This document shows, piece by piece, positions 12,392 through 16,087 of a stretch of DNA of 16,087 nt. The position numbers and the translations under genes were made by a program. The notes under the pieces were generated by a model. The model was not told the origin of the DNA. It did no database searches and was given only the letters and a program-made list of their open reading frames with translations. Position 1 is the stretch's first letter; each line of letters opens with the position of its first letter. Origin of the DNA: Pseudolysinimonas_A sp039912695 (GTDB lineage: Bacteria > Actinomycetota > Actinomycetes > Actinomycetales > Microbacteriaceae). The stretch spans positions 1 to 16,087 of the forward strand of contig NZ_JBDSPJ010000009.1 in NCBI RefSeq assembly GCF_039912695.1. The letters run 5' to 3'.

Positions 12392-13843
12392 ATGTTCGAC
12401 GTCATCAACGGCATCCTGGCTGAGCCGTGGTTCTGGCCCGCGGTAGCCGTCATCGTCGGGTTACCGCTGGTTCTGCTGGTGCTCGGCGAGGTACACACCT
12501 CGATGGTGCGCCGCGACAACCCGGGTCAACGCATCGTGCTGCTGATCAGGAATGTGCTGGCCCCGCTCGGCGCGATCATCATCCTGTTCACGCAGATTCC
12601 GAGTGCCGGCGGCACGAACGATTTCACCTGGGCGAAGATCGCGGCGACCGCCTTTGGCTTCGTCGTCATCTTGGTTTTGTTGAACGGCCTCAACCTCGCC
12701 ATCTTCGTCACCGCAAAGCCGGACACGTGGCGCAGCCGCATCCCGACGATCTTCGTCGAGATCGCCCGCGTGCTGCTCATCGTGATCTGCCTCGCGGTGC
12801 TGTTCGGCTGGATCTGGAACGCCGACATCGGCGGCTTTTTCACCGCCCTCGGCGTCGGGTCGATCGTCATCGGCCTCGCTCTGCAGAATGCTGTCGGCGG
12901 GGTGCTCTCGGGACTGTTTCTGCTGTTTGAGCAGCCCTTCGAGACCGGCGACTACATCGTGACGCCGGAAGGCAAGGGTCGCGTCGTCGCCGTGAACTGG
13001 CGCGCGACGCATATTGATACGGGCAACGGGGTTCTGATCATCCCGAACTCGAACCTGGCCGGCAACTCGTTCAGTAACCTCACCCGGGCGACCGCACCGT
13101 GGGAGACAAGTGCCGACGTGCGTTTCGCAACCGACGATCCCCCCCAAGCGGTGATCGACCTCATGGTCGAGGTGGCGAACGGCCTCCCCGAGCGGCACCC
13201 TGACGGCGAGGCATCGGCGATTCCGATGGGCAAGTCTTGGTACGAAGTGAGCATCCCGCTGACCTCTCCGGGAAAGTCGTACGGCACCCTCGGGTTGTTC
13301 CGCACCCGGCTCTGGTACGCCGCTCGACGTGCGGGCCTGCACCTTGACCGCGATCTGACCGACAACTACGCGACTCCCGAGAACACGCGTGAGGTTCTGC
13401 TGAGACTCGCTCCGCGCTTCTACCTGTCGCCCGACGACGCCGTGACCCTGCTCGATCAGGGCGTTCAACTTGAGCGCTGGGGCGAGGGCGAGAGGCTTCA
13501 ACGGGCGGGAGCCGTGCCCGACGGCCTCCGAATCATCGTGAGCGGAGTCGTCGAGATGAGCGTCCCGGGGTCGCAAGGATCTCAGGTGCGCGTCACGCAG
13601 TTGCAGCGTGACGACGTGCTCGGCCTCACCGCACTCACCCGGCAGGCCGTTGGGGCAGATGTCGTGGCCCTGGTCGACGTCGCTGTGCTGTTCATCCCGA
13701 CGGCCGCGATCGACGCGGTGGTGCGCACTCGACCGGCGCTCGCCCGCGATCTCGGCCAAGCCATCGACGCCCGGCAACATCTCGGTGCTCAGGCGCTCTC
13801 GGCGGTTGGCGAGAAGGGGATTGGGTCTCTCGTCATCGCGTAG
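12392..13843 (+). CDS. MscS-family mechanosensitive channel with C-terminal cyclic-nucleotide-binding-like domain
   Basis: A 483-residue protein. The ATG at 12392 lies 5 nt after GAGG, which overlaps the cyclase stop codon, so the two genes are coupled. Hydrophobic helices lie at about 14-32, 48-68, 82-107 and 117-142. The pore helix and start of the MscS beta domain follow: FFTALGVGSIVIGLALQNAVGG (149-170), then LSGLFLLFEQPFETGDYI (172-189) and the VLIIPNSNLAGNSFSN segment (214-229). A C-terminal domain (about 342-455) has the outline of a cNMP-binding fold (RIIVSGVVEMSV, then DVLGLTAL). In its phosphate-binding cassette the usual GE is G411-L412 and the usual Arg is V420, so cAMP binding is doubtful. 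It probably forms a membrane channel under control of the neighbouring cyclase-like protein. Length and order recall Rv2434c, from memory. Confidence 0.9.
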   Translation: MFDVINGILAEPWFWPAVAVIVGLPLVLLVLGEVHTSMVRRDNPGQRIVLLIRNVLAPLGAIIILFTQIPSAGGTNDFTWAKIAATAFGFVVILVLLNGLNLAIFVTAKPDTWRSRIPTIFVEIARVLLIVICLAVLFGWIWNADIGGFFTALGVGSIVIGLALQNAVGGVLSGLFLLFEQPFETGDYIVTPEGKGRVVAVNWRATHIDTGNGVLIIPNSNLAGNSFSNLTRATAPWETSADVRFATDDPPQAVIDLMVEVANGLPERHPDGEASAIPMGKSWYEVSIPLTSPGKSYGTLGLFRTRLWYAARRAGLHLDRDLTDNYATPENTREVLLRLAPRFYLSPDDAVTLLDQGVQLERWGEGERLQRAGAVPDGLRIIVSGVVEMSVPGSQGSQVRVTQLQRDDVLGLTALTRQAVGADVVALVDVAVLFIPTAAIDAVVRTRPALARDLGQAIDARQHLGAQALSAVGEKGIGSLVIA

Positions 13844-13860
13844 GGGACTGCCTCAAGTGA

Positions 13861-13887
13861 CGCCGACGCCCGGGACGGGCGTCGGCG
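13861..13887 (+). terminator. First of two tandem hairpins after the MscS gene
   Basis: A perfect 11-bp stem, CGCCGACGCCC (13861-13871) with GGGCGTCGGCG (13877-13887), and a 5-nt GGGAC loop, 17 nt after the stop. There is no T run. With the next hairpin it likely forms a U-poor actinobacterial terminator. Confidence 0.65.
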
Positions 13888-13897
13888 CTGGCGTCGC

Positions 13898-13921
13898 ACG
13901 GAGGCCCGAAAGGGCCTCCGT
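13898..13921 (+). terminator. Second of two tandem hairpins after the MscS gene
   Basis: A perfect 10-bp stem, ACGGAGGCCC (13898-13907) with GGGCCTCCGT (13912-13921), closed by a GAAA tetraloop. It ends 23 nt before the -10 box of the next gene, so its right arm lies where a -35 element would be. Confidence 0.75.
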
Positions 13922-13943
13922 CTCATGCTCCAGCGCGCGACGT

Positions 13944-13949
13944 TAGGCT
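13944..13949 (+). promoter_or_regulatory. -10 box (TAGGCT) of a leaderless cystathionine beta-synthase transcript
   Basis: TAGGCT is followed by 7 nt and then ATG at 13957. It is identical in sequence and spacing to the box before the ABC transporter GTG. No Shine-Dalgarno sequence is present. A -35 hexamer is not recognisable, because that position is occupied by the end of the terminator hairpin. Confidence 0.6.
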
Positions 13950-13956
13950 CGACCGC

Positions 13957-15318
13957 ATGAAGTACGCGGAGACGGTCCTCGACCTCGTCGGCAATACTCC
14001 CCTCGTCAAACTGAACAGGGTGACCGAGGGCATCCAGGCGACGGTGTTGGTGAAGGTCGAGTATCTCAACCCGGGCGGTTCGAGCAAGGATCGCATCGCG
14101 ACCCGAATCCTTGACGCGGCCGAACGCGAGGGCAAGCTCAAACCCGGCGGCACGATCGTCGAACCGACGAGTGGAAACACCGGAATCGGCCTGGCCTTGG
14201 TCGCCCAGCAGCGCGGCTACCGCTGTGTCTTCGTGCTGCCCGACAAGGTCGGCGAAGACAAGCGCAACGTGCTCTTGGCCTACGGCGCCGAGATCGTGGT
14301 CACCCCGACCTCCGTCGCGCCCGACAGCCCCGACTCGTACTACTCGGTCAGCGACCGTCTGGTGCGCGAAATCCCCGGTGCGTTCAAGCCCGACCAGTAC
14401 TCGAACCCGAACGGTCCGCTCGCGCATTACGAAACCACCGGACCCGAGATCTGGCGCGACACCGAGGGCAAGGTCACCCACTACGTCGCGGGCGTCGGTA
14501 CGGGCGGCACCATCTCCGGCGCGGGAAAGTACCTCAAAGAGCAAAACCCCAACATCGTGGTGATCGGGGCTGACCCTGAGGGTTCGGTGTACTCCGGCGG
14601 TACGGGCCGGCCCTACCTCGTCGAGGGCGTCGGTGAAGATTTCTGGCCGACCGCCTACGACCCCTCCGTCGTCGACCAGATCATCGCCTCGAGCGATGCC
14701 GAATCCTTCGAAATCACCCGCAGGCTAGCGCGCGAGGAGGGTCTGCTGGTCGGCGGATCGAGCGGTCTCGCGGTCTCGGTCGGGCTGAAAGCCGCCCGCG
14801 ACCTCCCCGCCGACGCGGTGATGGTGATCCTGCTGCCCGATGGCGGCCGCGGGTATCTCGGCAAGGTGTTCAACGACAAGTGGATGCGGTCCTACGGTTT
14901 CCTGCCCGCCGACACCGGCTCCACCGTCGCCAACATTGTCGGCACGAAAGATGGCACGCTGCCCGACCTCATCCATGTGCATCCCAGCGACACGGTGCGG
15001 CACACGATCGACAAGATGCGTCGCTACGACATCTCGGCGATGCCGGTGCTGATGACCGAACCGCCGGTCGTGATGGGCGAGGTCGTCGGGTCGATCGACG
15101 AGAAGGCCCTGGTGGATGCTGTGTTCTCGGGCCGCGCTCAGCTCACCGACGCCTTGGCGAAGTTCATCTCGCCAGCTCTCAATCTGATCGGGGTGAACGA
15201 GTCGGTCGATGCCGCCCGCGACGCCCTCGTCAACGTTGACGCGCTGTTGATCGTCGACGACGGAAAACCGGCCGGCGTTCTCACCCGCCACGATCTCCTG
15301 ACTTTCCTCGGCGCCTAG
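13957..15318 (+). CDS. cbs: Cystathionine beta-synthase
   Basis: A 453-residue PLP enzyme that condenses serine (or O-acetylserine) with homocysteine to give cystathionine, the first step of transsulfuration. The catalytic fold type II domain covers about 1-315, with PLP lysine K44 in NPGGSSKDRIA, the substrate-binding loop EPTSGNTGIG at 69-78 and the phosphate loop GVGTGGTISG at 179-188. A pair of CBS domains covers about 325-453; these bind adenosine ligands in other family members. There is no N-terminal heme-binding extension as in animal CBS. The C-terminal CBS pair separates it from plain cysteine synthase CysK, which lacks it. The start is the ATG of an apparently leaderless transcript. 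The partner enzyme gene begins 13 nt after the stop, so the two form an operon. Confidence 0.93.
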   Translation: MKYAETVLDLVGNTPLVKLNRVTEGIQATVLVKVEYLNPGGSSKDRIATRILDAAEREGKLKPGGTIVEPTSGNTGIGLALVAQQRGYRCVFVLPDKVGEDKRNVLLAYGAEIVVTPTSVAPDSPDSYYSVSDRLVREIPGAFKPDQYSNPNGPLAHYETTGPEIWRDTEGKVTHYVAGVGTGGTISGAGKYLKEQNPNIVVIGADPEGSVYSGGTGRPYLVEGVGEDFWPTAYDPSVVDQIIASSDAESFEITRRLAREEGLLVGGSSGLAVSVGLKAARDLPADAVMVILLPDGGRGYLGKVFNDKWMRSYGFLPADTGSTVANIVGTKDGTLPDLIHVHPSDTVRHTIDKMRRYDISAMPVLMTEPPVVMGEVVGSIDEKALVDAVFSGRAQLTDALAKFISPALNLIGVNESVDAARDALVNVDALLIVDDGKPAGVLTRHDLLTFLGA

Positions 15319-15331
15319 GACGCCGCATCCC

Positions 15332-16087
15332 ATGACCGATTCGCACCACCAGTTCTCAACGCGCGCCATCCATGCCGGGCAGGAGTTCGACCCGACCACC
15401 GGCGCCGTCATCCCTCCGATCTATTTCACGACCACCTTCGTGCAGGACGGAATCGGCGGTTTTCGCAACGGCTACGAATACGCCCGCGGAGGCAACCCGA
15501 CCCGTACGGCACTTCAGACTCTGCTGGCCAGTCTCGAGGGGGGTGAACGCGCCTTCAGTTTCGCCTCGGGGCTCTCGGCCGAAGACGCACTGTTGCGGGC
15601 CACCCTGACACCCAACGCTCACGTGTTGATGGGCAACGATGTCTACGGCGGAACCCATCGTCTGGTTTCCCGCGTCTTCGTTCCGTGGGGCGTGTCGCTT
15701 TCCACGGTCGACATGAGCGACCTGGATGCCGTGCGCGCCGCCATCCGACCGCTCGCGACCAAGGTCGTCTGGATCGAGACGCCGAGCAACCCGTTGATGA
15801 AGATCACCGACATCGCCGCAGTTGCCGCGATCGCGCACGAAGTGGGCGCAATCGTGGTCGTCGATAACACCTTCGCGACCCCGTACCTGCAGCAACCGCT
15901 CTCTCTGGGGGCCGACGTCGTCGTGCACTCGACAACCAAGTACCTCGGCGGCCACAGCGACGTGCTCGGTGGCGCGGTGATCGTCAAGGAGGGTGCGCAG
16001 GTCGACGGGCAGAGCCTCGCCGACAAGGTCGGCTTTCTGCAGTTCGGCGTCGGTGCGGTCTCCAGCCCGATGGATGCCTGGCTGACG
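15332..16087 (+). CDS. metB: Cystathionine gamma-synthase/lyase, N-terminal part (cut by window end)
   Basis: The first 252 residues lie in the window, with no stop before the right edge; full-length members have about 380. This is a Cys/Met-metabolism PLP enzyme of fold type I. It starts MTDSHHQFSTRAIHAGQ, then the YEYARGGNPTR motif (Y50 and R52, which reach the PLP of the neighbouring subunit), FASGLSAEDALL (77-88), WIETPSNPLMKITD (147-160), VVDNTFATPYLQ (176-187) with D178, and the PLP lysine K203 in HSTTKYLGGHSDV. Synthase (homocysteine side) and lyase (cysteine side) cannot be told apart firmly from sequence alone. Next to cystathionine beta-synthase, a reverse-transsulfuration lyase role is also plausible. 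The ribosome-binding site is weak (AGGA about 11 nt upstream), so coupling to the upstream gene is likely. Confidence 0.92.
   Translation, partial: MTDSHHQFSTRAIHAGQEFDPTTGAVIPPIYFTTTFVQDGIGGFRNGYEYARGGNPTRTALQTLLASLEGGERAFSFASGLSAEDALLRATLTPNAHVLMGNDVYGGTHRLVSRVFVPWGVSLSTVDMSDLDAVRAAIRPLATKVVWIETPSNPLMKITDIAAVAAIAHEVGAIVVVDNTFATPYLQQPLSLGADVVVHSTTKYLGGHSDVLGGAVIVKEGAQVDGQSLADKVGFLQFGVGAVSSPMDAWLT

Noticed and set aside
12461..13780. Long open frame on the minus strand (439 codons) opposite the MscS gene
   Set aside because: Composition is typical of antisense shadow, with no domain and no start signal; the plus strand encodes a clear MscS channel.

Overview
The window is ordinary-looking chromosome from a high-GC actinobacterium, most likely of the Microbacteriaceae type. 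Supporting signs are the strong G/C bias at third codon positions, frequent GTG starts, several apparently leaderless genes with a TANNNT box 6-7 nt before the start codon, and the gene families present (Pr6Pr, DUF998, DUF3105, TrcRS-like two-component pair, HAMP cyclase next to an MscS channel). I see no insertion sequence, phage module, tRNA, rRNA or CRISPR array. No gap between genes exceeds about 230 bases.

Layout. (1) 1-275, minus: the N-terminal part of a medium-chain quinone oxidoreductase, cut by the window edge. (2) 392-1902, plus: two small membrane proteins (Pr6Pr and DUF998 families). The second runs tail-to-tail into a minus-strand YqaJ-type nuclease (1717-2355). (3) 2479-5583, plus: a response regulator, a histidine kinase and a membrane-anchored secreted protein of unknown function in one tight operon. 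It is preceded by three direct repeats at exact 11-bp spacing that look like an OmpR/PhoB-class operator. (4) 5593-6802: a good housekeeping promoter, an attenuator-type L10 leader, rplJ, rplL and a strong terminator. (5) 6852-8804, plus: an ABC exporter half-transporter. It overlaps a convergent minus-strand pair, DUF3105 followed by DUF305, which share a GTGA start/stop. (6) 10171-13843, plus: a membrane class III cyclase-like protein followed by an MscS channel with a C-terminal cyclic-nucleotide-binding-like domain, closed by two tandem hairpins. (7) 13957-16087, plus: cystathionine beta-synthase and the start of cystathionine gamma-synthase/lyase, the transsulfuration enzymes.

The most interesting part is the cyclase/MscS pair. 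By my hand alignment the cyclase keeps one metal Asp, the substrate-side Asp and the transition-state Arg. It has lost the second metal Asp (now Gln), the purine-specifying Lys (now Arg) and the transition-state Asn (now Ser). The channel's nucleotide-binding domain also lacks the Glu and Arg of the phosphate-binding cassette. Both sides of a would-be cAMP-gated circuit are therefore degenerate in the same operon, while both frames are intact. This suggests a signalling unit that no longer uses cAMP, or uses it in a non-standard way. The layout resembles what I recall of the M. tuberculosis pair Rv2435c-Rv2434c, so the arrangement is probably conserved rather than unique. The second point worth attention is the rplJ leader, which can be drawn in two mutually exclusive folds, one of them an intrinsic terminator.
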